A stretch of DNA of 64,000 bases, taken from Ctena decussata. Lineage: Eukaryota > Mollusca > Bivalvia > Lucinida > Lucinidae. Position 1 is the first letter of the stretch. Every line of letters begins with the position of its first letter. Location of the stretch: contig OZ022502.1 of the NCBI GenBank assembly GCA_963989385.1, positions 52,445,454-52,509,453 of the forward strand. The letters are read 5' to 3'. The translations under genes were made by a program, and so were the position numbers. Below, one piece after another: positions 48,607-59,494 of the stretch. Below the pieces are notes generated by a model that was not told the DNA's origin, did not search any database, and was given only the letters and a program-made list of their open reading frames with translations.

Positions 48607-50118
48607 GTATTTTCACGCCGAATTGTGGTCTTTTTGTCAGAATCGCCGCCATTAAATTTGACAGCGGGTTACAAAAGTCGGGTGAATTAATAGTTAAAAA
48701 CGGTAAGTGAGTATAACGAATTAGCCTGTCTGGATCTACATAGATTTTACTAACTGTCGAGACTTCATTTAGTTTAGAAACTACGTTTGTTTGTCGTAAC
48801 ATTCAAAATGATTTTTGTTTAATATGTTCGGCCTTTCGCTTAGACCTTATTCACGTCCTCAAGTTTCGTACTTTTTTAATTTTCATTGAAAAGGGTCACA
48901 ATGAGTTGGCTAAAGTAGAATTTTAAACATCCTCAGACCATTATCGGGAACCAGGTGATGCATTTTCCACCGAGGAAACGGAATTGGAAGCACAGTCACA
49001 AAAATTGAAAGTAACGCCGGATAAAATGGTATCAGTTTCTTTTGAAACTGCTTATTTTTTCCATTAGACAAATAAATGTGTATACAATCAGCACATCTTT
49101 ATCTATCTATTCATACTGCAGCACCCTCTTTCGAGTATTATGTGCAGACTCTTTATAATCTGGTCACTCATCCCTGCTCTCATGAAAAATCTACTAATCC
49201 TAGTGAGAGGCGAAGATTGATCTGTGCTGATGGATGGATGAATTGATGGATGAATTATTTTGGGATTTACGGTCTTTTATCATATCGGGTCAATAGGGTT
49301 ACTAAGTAAAGAAGGGGTGCAAAGGCTAGAGAAGAACAGAATTGAATTCTAGTTTGGAAGAAATTTAAATCAAAGGTGTTAACCCATTGCCCAAAACGAC
49401 CTGACTCTGAAAATGCAGATATGCATATGTTGTAAGACCTATTGTTTCGTGACAAGGCATCTAATGACAAAGCCAAAAGGGCCGCGGATGCTATCCACGG
49501 CACCTCCAACTGATACTATTCGAAAATAGTCTCACTGGACAAAAATCAATCAATGTGGTGACGTTGAATCAACGTTGAATCAGTGCTGATCATGTTCAAC
49601 GATGTGTTCTGCTTGGGTGAAATATATCCATTCACAAATGCATATATATTGGGTATGAAGGAAAAAACTCAAGTAAACAAACTTTATTCATAACGTCTTT
49701 TATCCTAAATATTGGGATAATATCCGGGAACCAGTGATTTTATTTAATATGTATTTACCTTAATATTGGGACACCAACTGGGCACAAAACGTTAAATCAA
49801 CTTTGAACTGGCGTCATGACTGACCCAGCGTTGTTTTAAGGTTTCAATGTTCTGTGCCTGCTGGGACACATAAATTCAGTATCCTAAAATTCGAACAAAT
49901 TAGATTTTACCATCAACAAAACAGTGTAGATCCTGATCAGGCTAATGCTTTGATCTTGGTCGACACTCTCGGGTACTTTTGTCGTCATGACGTTGAATCG
50001 ATGTTGATTTAACGTTGTTTCGCTTTGGTGTGCCTAGTGGGAGTACTTTGGGTCAAAAGGCAACACCAAGAAACCCCTGACACAGCAGTCTAATCGAAAA
50101 TGAAACAAACACGACTTA

Positions 50119-50150
50119 CCTGTATAACCGTCACTACACACCCGTATCCT
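50119..50150 (-). other. Exon-like fragment inside the 3.66-kb element
   Basis: On the minus strand TTTTTTCAAATTGCAAG precedes a short segment ending TATACAG/GTAAGTCG, a perfect donor. It may be a remnant exon of the element's lost gene. No homology seen. Confidence 0.25.
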
Positions 50151-51517
50151 TGCAATTTGAAAAAAGGCATACAGTTAGATTATATACATGTATATATGAA
50201 TATTGACTATATTTACAAATAACAAAATAACATGTAAATTAATACATAAATATATAAAAATGAGAAAGCAGCTATGTGTACGTGGCATGGTTCCAATGAA
50301 AATGAAAGTATACCAGTACATAAGCAGTGGGCTCCAGTTAGGCAGCCTACTAATTCTGGGTCCAGAAACATAGTGACACAAGGGCCAACTCGTACACTTC
50401 ACATAGTATTACAGCAAGATACAGCAGCCTCAGCCTATACTTACAAGGGAAATCATTCTTACAGTGTGTCCCATGTCACAGATGGCAACAAATTTGTACC
50501 GAGAAATTTGCATTTGCTGTCTGTTAGAAAAGCAGTCATTCTCTTACCAAGTTTAGTTTTATATACCACCGTTAAGACATTTTGCTTGCATTATTGATAA
50601 AAACATTCAGAATCGAACATAGCATCAAATGTAATAATGACAACTTTTGATTTGGCGTTCATTTTTCACAATTTTATAGGCAGGTTTACAGTGTTAGAGC
50701 AGCAGCTACTAAAATGGTCTAAGGAACGTCAATACTACTACATCTTACACCTGGAAATATGCTGATTGTGTACTTATTTATTTGTCTGATGGAAAAAAAT
50801 AAGCTACTTTCCAAAGAAACTGATACCAGTTTATCCGGCGTTACTTTTAATTTTAAAGACTGTGCTTCCAGTTCGGTTTCCTCGGTGGAAACTGCATCAC
50901 TCGGTTCCCGATAATGGTATGCGGATGTTTAAAATTCTACTTTAGCCAACTCATTGTGACCCTTTTCAATGAAAATTAAAAAAGTACGAAACTTGAGGAC
51001 GTGAATAAGGTCTAAGCGAAAGGCCGAACATATAAGACAAAAATCACTTTGAATGTTACGACAAACAAACGTAGTTTCTAAACTAAATGAAGTCTCGACA
51101 GTTAATAAAATCTATGTAGATCCAGATAGGCTAATTCGTTATACTCACTTACCGTTTTTAACTATTAATTCATCCGACTTTTGTAACCCGCTGTCAAATT
51201 TAATGGCGGCGATTCTGACAAAAAGACCACAATTCGGCGTGAAAATACCGCATATCCGGCGTTCATACCATTTTTCCGGCGTTTCGATTGGACGGGGTGT
51301 GTAGGCGCTGGCGCAATCAAAGCCATGTGGGAGAAATGTTAGAAGAACTCCAATGGCCAGACCTGCAGGAAAGTCGACAGCAGGCTTCTCTGTCTCTATT
51401 CTACAAAATCCATAATAATCTTGCCATTGTAGATAAGAATAAGTACCTATCTGAGGTCGGTGAAGGGAGCAGGAGAACTAGGTCCCACCCATTCCAGTAC
51501 CACCGTCCAAACGCTTA

Positions 51518-51940
51518 GGGCGCGTTTACACGACCAAAGTTTCTATGACAAAGTAGGTTTGTCACAGAAAAATTTGCTCGTGTAAATGCCAAAATGTGAC
51601 AATGTTTCTTTGACAAATATATATGTTAAAGTTACTTCGATAAACTAAATTTGTCCGTGTAAACGGAGAACTTTGCTAAAGATTATGTAAGAAAGAACAT
51701 TGCTACAAGCGTGGGAAATGTGACAAAGATTTTGTTTCATCGCTGCAGGTAACTTTGACGAATAATATTTGGTCGTGTGAACGCTGCAGCAAATATTTCA
51801 TTGCCAAAGTTTATGTGACAAAGATTCTATGGCACATTTTCTTTAACAAATAATTTGCTCCGTGTAAACGCAAAATGTTTGTCATACTTTCATTGTTAAA
51901 GTTTCTGTGACATAGAAACTTTGCTCGTGTAAACGCGCCC
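51518..51940. mobile_element. 423-bp PIF/Harbinger-like MITE
   Basis: TIR GGGCGCGTTTACACGA; TTA duplicated at 51515-51517 and 51941-51943. The interior is made of diverged direct and inverted copies of GTGTAAACG and TTTGTGACA/TTTGTCACA. A 3-bp TWA target and GGGC-like terminus fit PIF/Harbinger. Confidence 0.82.
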
Positions 51941-52150
51941 TTACACGGACGGTTTTAAGAATTCCTTTTTCCCCAGGACAATTGCAACTTGGGATGGCCT
52001 TACAACCGAAGCTGTCTCTTCGGAGACAGTTGATGGGTTTTAGGCCAAAATTTAATATCCTAGGGTAGGGCAGGGGTTAGGCATGGAATGCCTGCCCCTG
52101 AGGACTTCTTGTAAATAGTTTTAACCTGCTGGTGGCTTTGTCACAAATTC

Positions 52151-52173
52151 ATTTTTTTTTTTTTTTTTTTTTT
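52151..52173. repeat. Poly-T tract
   Basis: About 23 T, between the retrotransposon 3' end and the GGTA satellite. Confidence 0.9.
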
Positions 52174-52261
52174 TGACAACTTATGCGCCACACCAGAAAC
52201 CTGTCATCATGGTCATGATTGACCGAGACAGTAAAGATAGAAAGAAAGATAGCAAGGAAGG

Positions 52262-52845
52262 TCGGTCGGTCTGTCGGTCGGTGGGTCATTGGGTAGGTAG
52301 GTAGATAGGTCAAATGGTAGGTAAGTAGGTAGGTTGATAGGTAGGTAGGTAGGTTTGCCAGTAGGTAGGTAGGTAGGTTGGTGGGTGGGTGGGTTGGTAG
52401 GGACAAGGTAATAAGGTTGGTATGTAGGTAGGTAGTAAGGTATGTAAGAAGGAAGGTAGGTAGGTAGGTTGGTATGTAGGAAGGAAAGTAGGTAGTTAGG
52501 TAGGAAGGGAGGTAGGTAGGTAAGAAGTAAGGTAGGTAAGTAGTTACGTAGGCAGGTTGGTAGGTAGGTAGGAAGGTAGGTAGGGCGATAAGTAGGTGGG
52601 TAGGTACATAGGCAGGTAAGCAGGCAGGTAGGCAGATAAGAAGGTAGGTGGGTTGGACGGTAGCAAGCTGGCTCGGTGGGTGTGTAGGTAGGTATGAAGG
52701 TCGGAATGTAGGTAGGTAGGTAGGAAGGTAGGTAGGCAAGGTATGGTGGTAGGTAGATAGGTAGGTAGGTAAGCAGGTAGGTAGGTGTAGGTATGTCAGG
52801 TAGGTTGCCAGGAATGTAGGCATGGTAGGTAGGTATTTTTATAAT
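52262..52845 (+). repeat. GGTA satellite
   Basis: (GGTA)n with GGAA, GGTT and GGCA variants over 580 bp. The antisense Pro-Thr-Tyr-Leu frame (224 codons) is a by-product. Confidence 0.95.
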
Positions 52846-53036
52846 TACTTCCAGTTAAGTCTTTGTGAAGCGTTTGTTAGGTCTTCATTAATATTCTATA
52901 TAAAACAACATGTCTGTATTCTCTTTAGTAATTTTTTTTTCATCATTGTCAAGTGTGACAGGGTATCGTACAACATAGATGAAGATGTAGATATAGACGA
53001 AACTATAGATCAGATATTCAGTCTTAATGTGAGTTG

Positions 53037-53150
53037 GTACACTTTCAGGGGTAGTTACTCTGTCATTTAATTTTCGCCTCCCTTCTCAATGGGGGGGGGG
53101 GGGGGGGGGGGGGCAACTGTAAATTAAAGAATTTGCTCCTCTAGGACACC
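53037..53150. mobile_element. M1 half-copy with poly-G expansion
   Basis: TTAA at about 53024, GTACACTTTCAGGGG, then about 23 G at 53091-53113 where other copies have GGGGGTC. Confidence 0.75.
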
Positions 53151-53444
53151 AGAAGCAAAAAATAATTATCCTGATCACAGAGACTATTCCAATTAAACAG
53201 TCACAGGCTTAAATCTTATAAAATCACAGAGCGCAGGCAATATACCTGTCGCAGATCACAGACTAGTTTTCATGCATTTTTTTACAAACCGAGGGATTTA
53301 AAACAACAACAACAAAAATCACAATTACAGAAAAAAAGTTTCGCTTCCCTCCACCCCCCTCCCCCAGTCAACCCACCACAGACAGAAAAAATATATATGC
53401 ACACCAGTAAAGTAGAATTTTCCGCCTTACTTTTACAATTTAAC

Positions 53445-53850
53445 TTTAAGGTAATGGGTACACTTTCAGGAACTGCATTTATATTTTTGCCTCCTCTCAC
53501 AATGCAGATCAGCTATACTATAGGGAAAAATTTGTTACTCTATGATTACCTCTCCCCTCCCCGTCCCCAACCGCCCGCCTCTCTTTAAAGAGGAGAATAC
53601 ATCTGGGAAGGGCTCACCAATGAGGGAAGCAGAGAGGGCGTCACAACAGCAGCCTCCTTTGTAAAAAAGGACGACAAAAACAAAAATGGAAGTCATAAGC
53701 TATGTAACACTTGTATGATAAATATCATTCAAGATGAATGGGTATACTTTCAGGGAAAACAACCCTGTCATTTAGATTAGTACCTCTCCTCACTATGCAA
53801 ACCAACTCCATAAGGGAAGAACAATGCTCCCTCACGAGTTAACGTAAGGT
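53445..53850. mobile_element. Two M1-related copies
   Basis: TTAAGGTAATGGGTACACTT at 53445 and GATGAATGGGTATACTTTCA at 53735. Both lose similarity after the centre. Confidence 0.65.
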
Positions 53851-53899
53851 GTTTTCTCTTTTTTAAAACCTGGGTTTGTCCTAATCTGAGGCTCTTCCA

Positions 53900-54990
53900 G
53901 GTGTTTTGAGGGGCTGTGGAGAAATGTCATTTATTTTCAGGGAGCCGGGAGCACCAGTAGTCTAATAACTTGACGTAACTCCGATTTTATTTTTTGACTG
54001 GTCTCCGGGTATTTCAGAAAAAGACAAAATGAAAAAAAAAAAAAAAAAAAAAAAACAATACTCGGAGTACAATTTCGTTGCTCTAGGAGCACCAGCACTT
54101 ATTTCAGGGAGTTTTGGAGTAAGCTCTTAATTTTGGAGAGCTGGGGAGCACTGACAAAAATATGATTTTCTAAAATGAATGGCTTCTGAAGGACCAAGCC
54201 TCTCAGACCCCCCATTATATAGCAGTTTTACAGATTGTCAGGCCTGGTTTGTCTAGGCACCCTCCCCCCGACCCCACCCCTCCATATAGGCTGGAAAAAA
54301 TACTCGTTATATTTTTTTCTTCCAAACAATTATCTGGCTTTTTATCAATTACAAAATATATATATATATATATATAAAAATAACAAAATAAGTAAGCAAA
54401 TAAATACTCTTGTTTTAAAACTGAAGAACTCTTCATAACCATGTCCCGTCTGCCCCCTCCCCCTTTCGCCCTCCTTTACTCTCTATACAATATCAAACGG
54501 CTTTTCTCTTGACAATGAATTCAGTTATTTATATGTTAAAATAATAAAACTATGACAATATACATGCATTGTAATCAGACATTATTAAACTTGTGCATGA
54601 ATCTTTTACTGCACCAGTCAGTTGGACCAACAGGCTACCCCATGGCTGGTAATTAGTGAGGACTGACTTTTCTTTCTGCAGAGTCCTTCAGAAACCCCGG
54701 GCTGTTTTAAAACTGTCTTGGTAAATCTGCTAAATGTCAAGTTTTTTCGACAACTTCTCAATTGCTATCCAGCTATGATAAAAAATGAAAGCATTTTAAG
54801 GAGCATGTCTGAATATTTTTGAAGAGCCAGGGAGCAGCTGAATTATTTCAAGAGATTTTGGAGAGCAGGAGTATAAGAAAATAATTTCAGGGAGCTGGTG
54901 AGATTTGAACACTAATATCAGGAAGCTAGGGAGCACAGACCACCACCCCATCCCACACCAACTTGTCCCAACACTGAACAAGAAACGAGT
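53900..54990. repeat. Region of diverged GGAGCTGGGGAGCAC motifs with simple repeats
   Basis: ATTTTCAGGGAGCCGGGAGC (53935), TTTCAGGGAGTTTTGGAG (54102), GGAGAGCTGGGGAGCAC (54136), AGAGCCAGGGAGCAGC (54821), TTTCAGGGAGCTGGTGAG (54885) and AAGCTAGGGAGCACAG (54926). A poly-A run at 54030-54055 and (AT)n at 54355-54378 are included. Confidence 0.55.
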
Positions 54991-55720
54991 AGCAAGGGAA
55001 GTAAATCAATCAATATATCAGTAATTAAAAAATGAAGTGAGAGTTTATTCCCTTGTCAGATTCAGCAGCTGGTGGTCGTGATTTTCATAAGGTGATAATT
55101 TTAACGTTTCTGGCGGTAAATTCTCTCCTGTTTAAAGTATCCATCATTTCTGTAAAGAATTTGACCTGTTTCTGGGATGAAGCAATAAAAATTCAGCTGA
55201 AAGCTAAATTTTATGGACTGATGAGCATGATCTCTTGCTTTTGTTAGTTTGCTTACGCCAGTGGGTGGGGTTATTAGTGACTAGTCAGAAACAAAATGCA
55301 CTTGTTTATTTTTGAAGTCTGTTCAAAATAAGAATCTTAGCAGACAGAAAGAGTACTACGAAATCAGGCAATAAACAATAACTGTAAATGCTAAAGAACC
55401 AATCTTTTTCTGTCTGAAAGGAAAGAAATTAAATGGGTAATTTAACAGATTTGTGTGTGTGTATGTGTGATGACATTATATTATAATATTAAGGAACTGT
55501 GTCCCTCATCTTGTAAAAGCAATGTTACGTCATCAAAAGAAAGAGAGAGGTTTATCAATACATTGTGGATGTGGGGGAAGTCCGCGCGGTATGTATTTCA
55601 GAGCCCTAACTATTATCATAAATTGTACATGGTAGAACATTTGCACTGAGGAAATTTATTGACATCTATATTCTGCAGAGGGTCTTGTTCCTCACCATAA
55701 TAAAGAATGACCAATACCAT
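54990..55720. other. Unassigned sequence with ambiguous short frames
   Basis: A plus frame at 55069-55247 has an acceptor TTCCCTTGTCAG in front, while the minus strand reads SIKFSFQLNFYCFIPETGQ to a stop over the same bases. Neither can be preferred, so no gene is called. (GT)n at 55453-55468. Confidence 0.35.
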
Positions 55721-55723
55721 CAC

Positions 55724-56122
55724 AGGCCCGGATCCAGATCACCATGTTCTGGTGGGGCTCTGGATATCTGGTGGGGCTGGGAGGTACCGAGATGTATGTG
55801 TGTGGGGGAGGCGGGGCGGGGTTGGGGCGGTTTAGGGTGCTTGTAAATATATGACATAATAAGGAATCAGTTTGATCAGAATTTTGATCATGTTTTTTTT
55901 CTGCCTTCAAATATATGTTGTGATATCTCATTAGAATCGCCTCGCCGAGGCGATTCTAATGAGATGTCACAACATATATTTTAATATTATCTCATGGATA
56001 AACAATCTCAAACTGTCATCAGATACTTTTTATAATCTGGAGGCCTACATATAATACATAACACACCGTCCCAGATGGCGGGGCTGAAGCCCCAAAGCCC
56101 ACCCCCTGGATCCGGGGCTGCA
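55724..56122. mobile_element. hAT-like TIR element with nested M3 core
   Basis: CAGGCCCGGATCCAG left, CTGGATCCGGGGCTG right; CATCA on both flanks. An M3 palindrome core (ATTAGAATCGCCTCGCCGAG) lies at 55915-55985. Confidence 0.65.
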
Positions 56123-56241
56123 TCATCTGGGAAAGAAGAATTTAAAAATCAAGACATGATGTGCTTTAAAATGCAGTTTTGTTATGGTTGTTGTGACCCT
56201 GAAATTTTTTAAACTGGCAAAATTTGGTAAGAAAAACTTAC

Positions 56242-56412
56242 CGTCAGTTAATGGTATGCTTAATATCTTTAATATCATGCAATAGTGGAGGTTCACTGAA
56301 AATATGTTAGAACTTTTCATAAATGTATTTTGACAAGTGGGTCCATATATCCATAAGATGTGTTTAGCAGAACCAGTAAGTAACAGTGGGTTGTATTGTT
56401 TTTTTTTATAAT
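56242..56412 (-). CDS. Candidate internal exon of an unrecognised gene
   Basis: Minus strand: acceptor TTGATCTTTACAACTCAG and donor TGACG/GTAAGTTTT bound 171 bp that are open in one frame with phase 1 on both sides: DYKKKQYNPLLLTGSAKHIL and onward to ILSIPLTDG. I do not recognise it and could not link it to another exon; chance is a real alternative in AT-rich DNA. Confidence 0.28.
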
Positions 56413-56552
56413 CTGAGTTGTAAAGATCAAAATTATTATTTTTCTTTTGCAGTTTTTGTCTACAGGTCCAGTTGTAACACAATGTGCATATCAATCTTGA
56501 ACACTGATGAAAGGACACAACATTATACTTTTAAAGGAAAATAAGGAAATCA

Positions 56553-56626
56553 TAATAAGAAGGCATAACAGTTATCATTAAGGAAATCAGCCGTTAATGA
56601 TAACTGTTATACCTTCTTATATCCTT
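56553..56626. repeat. Short perfect hairpin
   Basis: AAGGCATAACAGTTATCATTAA with its complement around AATCAGCC. Confidence 0.75.
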
Positions 56627-56738
56627 CTTATATGGAGCACTGTTAATATCCAATTGTAGATGATAATTCCTTGAAACACACAAAACCCAGGACAAAAGTT
56701 CAAAGTTGAATGACAAAGGCTGACTCAGATGAAAGTTT

Positions 56739-56853
56739 TAAGGGGGGTTCCGAGTTTGGTTCTGAAGTTTATATAGATTTGATGTAATGTTAGTTCGATC
56801 TGTCAGTTCTGTGAGTGTTAGTCTTGTGATTTCAGCAGGCAGCACTGGCCAGT
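56739..56853 (-). CDS. Candidate terminal exon of an unrecognised gene
   Basis: Minus strand acceptor AAATTTATTTTTCAG is followed by an open frame HWPVLPAEITRLTLTELTDR to TAA. The stretch is 38 codons, too short to exclude chance. Confidence 0.2.
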
Positions 56854-56871
56854 GACTGAAAAATAAATTTA

Positions 56872-57057
56872 CCGTAATGACCCTAAATATTCGGATGACA
56901 GGTCTGAACAAAGGAGCAGTTTGATCAGGGTCTACAACATTTGCCATTCAGTAAGCATCATTTGGATACATTAACATGTACAAAATCCACTTTCTAAGAA
57001 TTTTCAAACAATAATTGTCCGACTCTCGGGTGTCCGAAATTTAAGGGTTTTTACGGT
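56872..57057. mobile_element. M5 foldback copy
   Basis: CCGTAATGACCCTAAATATT to AATTTAAGGGTTTTTACGG; inner AGGAGCAGTTTGATCAGGGT unpaired (single arm). Confidence 0.75.
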
Positions 57058-57124
57058 ATTGGCTGGGAAAACTTTTAATCCCAGCCTGGGCTCCTAGACT
57101 TTAAAATCTACTGCTTGCCCAGCT

Positions 57125-57290
57125 CATTTACACACCGGGTAGGTGGCAATCGAAAATGCTCTTAACAATCAATTAATGCGGATCAGAAAACGTTAGAAAC
57201 AGCGTTTTCGATGGCAAATTGTCTCCGATTTGCAATCGAAAACGCTTTTTCTAACTGTTTTTGATCCGCGTCCTACCCAGTGTGATTTAG
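57125..57290. repeat. Foldback, GGCAATCGAAAATGCTC arms
   Basis: CACACCGGGTAGG and CGGATCAGAAAACGTTAGAA/CTAACTGTTTTTGATCCG; the centre is GCGTTTTCGATGGCAAATTG. Confidence 0.75.
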
Positions 57291-57599
57291 CACTCAGCTG
57301 GGTCAACCCCTGCAGTCCCCTAGGCCAGGCACTGCAGAGCCTAAATTTTGTCCCAAGGGTGCCATTTGCAGTGATGTAGGACCTTTATTAGAAAAAATAG
57401 GGGTTTCAAATTCAGATTATTTTTTAGGATATACACATTTACTACACTGCTGAGTGCTCAAGGTTTAAACATTGAACATAATGTTGAAGAAAACTCAGTT
57501 CTGCCATAGTTTTTATTTTCTTTACATTGTAGAAACAAATACCATAAATGTTGTACTTATTGGGGCTGAATGCCTTGACAAACTATGTAGACCTAGCTC

Positions 57600-58020
57600 A
57601 GACTGACCTTAATGAAGCATTTGAATGCACTTATTGTGACTTACGTATGCGACGCGACATCTGATTGGATAACGTCAAAAATTTGCGACAGTATATTCTA
57701 CGATATACTGTCGCAAACCTGACGTCATTATAAAACGTCACTTCTCATTGGCTGACGTTTGGTTTTACGCTGCTGAAAGCGCTTGCAATGGGTGCAAAGA
57801 AGTACACTTTGAAAGGTGAAAATGTGAAAAAGTGCATTAGAATGGGGATAACTATATTGAAAATTGTCATTTGGGGAGGTAAATCGTAAGTTTTATGGTC
57901 GGAAATTCCGTTTTACGGCGACGCTGGTATGCTGGTGCGTCGCCGTAAAACGGAATTTCCGACCATAAAACCGACGATTTACCTCCCCAAATGACAATTT
58001 TGAATACAGTTATCCCTTAA
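57600..58020. mobile_element. M9 element, compact copy
   Basis: The hairpin CATTTGGGGAGGTAAATCG ... GTTTTACGGCGACGC with full complement at 57857-58012 is about 155 bp and nearly perfect. GCGACAGTATATTCTACG ATATACTGTCGC forms another at 57687-57716. Confidence 0.8.
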
Positions 58021-58207
58021 ATCTTATCAGGGTTTGCACTATTTACCTCTTTGCTAACATTTTATTGATGCATCTCAGGGTAGAATTTTTTCGTCTTCAC
58101 CTTTTTGGATGATTTTAATGTCAGAGTTACTGTGTCCAAGTACTTAGGGTATTTTTCCATATTTTCTTTTCATATGCTAGTAAATATTTTTCTTGCCCCT
58201 TGACATT

Positions 58208-58437
58208 GCTTATGGAGCCCCAGTTAAGGGGAGTATTTTGTGACAGTTCAGAGATAATTTCTAGTAATAATTCTCAGACTCCATAAAAAAATCTGACGTT
58301 GTGGCCCCCATTAGGACCGCCACTGAGGCGGTTCTTATGGGAGACCACAATGTAATTTTCATGCATAAATAAGAAAAAATGTCCCAGAATTATCCTCCAA
58401 TATTTCTCTTTATTAGAGCCTTGTTTATGACACCATC
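58208..58437. mobile_element. Diverged M3-like foldback
   Basis: GACCGCCACTGAGGCGGTTC fold, GTGGCCCCCATTAG arm; ends TATGGAGCCCCAG/TTAGAGCCTTG. A second such remnant is at about 58770-58905. Confidence 0.6.
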
Positions 58438-59494
58438 AATACCTTTACTTTCAGATGAATGAACTCCTCCTATGAAAGGTTTAATGCAAATTTGATGGTT
58501 CGGTAGAGCGAGCTTTACATCCCTTGAAGGTGTGTTGGCCTGTCGCCTACTCCTGACGTATTCACTGTGACTGCCATATTACACACTTGTGTAGGCTGTA
58601 ACCGGTCCTCGTCAGTGACAAGGTGAAGTAGTGTGGTTTGTGTCCATGTGGTATTCAGTTTTGGAAATTAGCAAGATCACATGTAAGATATCTTAAAAAG
58701 GTGAGTCCTTGTGAACTTATATATGGAATTTGATGATATTTCTGATACAATTTCTGTTTATTCTGCATTAACCATTATTTGTGGCACATAAGTCATTAGA
58801 ACCACTAAAGTTCTAATGAGATGGTACAACAAAGATTTTCATGGGGAAGAAGAAATTTTTCGCAGAAGTAATGGTATCATCAAAAACTCACTTATTAGGA
58901 GCCCTGTTAACTAAGCAGAATTTTATGTTAATTGTTATTCTTTAGGAATTTATTAAGAAAGATAAAAGTTTAAAAGGCCATAATAAAGGTTACAAAAGAA
59001 TCAGAACAAAGGAAAACACACACATGTAATAAGTTCTGTGACATCTGATCACTGCATCTGATGTGATTTTAAGAGAGATTAGATAAACTTACATACTATT
59101 TGTTAAGAGTTGCAGACCCTATCAAGAAGAAAGGGAGGCAAACTTTAAAATGGAAAAGTTGCTTCCCTTGAATGTGTCCCCATCCATTTTAAAATGAAAT
59201 TTGGTACAGAGTACAGAACCCTAAAAAATTTCAAGGTTGTTAATTGGTTTACCTGTCTTTGCAATGATAATTGGTTCACCTGTCCATCAAATGCCACTTT
59301 ATAATGACATATGGCTGAAAAAATTGATTTTATCACAGGGCTGCCAGGCTGGACAGTTTGAAGGTGAATTTAACCTCAAGGTGGGCTTTACTGTATTTTC
59401 CCAAAGTATTGGGACGTTAAATAATTACCGTAACTATATCATATTGTAACATGAACACCTGAGTTTATTATCTGGCGATATGTATTCGGCCGTG

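Larger units (their letters stand above)
47638..51299. mobile_element. 3.66-kb DNA element with ~530-bp TIRs and 5-bp target duplication
   Basis: Termini CACCCCGTCCAATCGAAACG and the exact complement. TGTAG is duplicated at 47633-47637 and 51300-51304. The inner arms (about 48616-49080 and 50770-51250) match throughout, allowing for the insertion at 47698-48606. Both arms contain the same ATG-started frame (MLRQTNVVSKLNEVSTV; 48802 downwards on minus, 51053 upwards on plus) and a consensus donor AACG/GTAAGTGAG reading inwards. The 1.69-kb centre has M10-like scraps but no transposase I can recognise. CAC termini and a 5-bp duplication recall Transib; not assigned. Confidence 0.88.
47366..52036 (+). 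pseudogene. Non-LTR retrotransposon reverse transcriptase, C-terminal part, interrupted
   Basis: The frame runs in three segments: 47366-47637 (SSAKY, a stop in place of Leu, GVEITDDLEW, TLGFLRRNLTFASKEIKAAA, LEYAAPVW, EKVQRTAARW), 51305-51517 (VGEMLEELQWPDLQ, ASLSLFYKIHNNL) and 51944-52036 (NSFFPRTIATWDGL, TAG stop). These are the thumb and C-terminal blocks of jockey/CR1-superclade elements. It is 5'-truncated; the polymerase core is absent. The segments are separated by the DNA elements at 47638-51299 and 51518-51940; removing each with one copy of its target duplication rejoins the frame exactly. A poly-T run and GGTA satellite follow the 3' end. Confidence 0.92.

Noticed and set aside
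52149..52823. 224-codon minus-strand frame rich in Pro-Thr-Tyr-Leu
   Set aside because: It is the complement of the GGTA satellite; any 4-bp repeat without stops gives such a frame.
53020..53036. Exon ending at TTAAT/GTGAGT, with an acidic frame before it
   Set aside because: The apparent donor is the start of an M1 element (TTAA plus its TIR), so the site is coincidental.
55053..55247. 64-codon plus frame after a good acceptor
   Set aside because: The minus strand over the same bases reads equally well and neither has a recognised domain.
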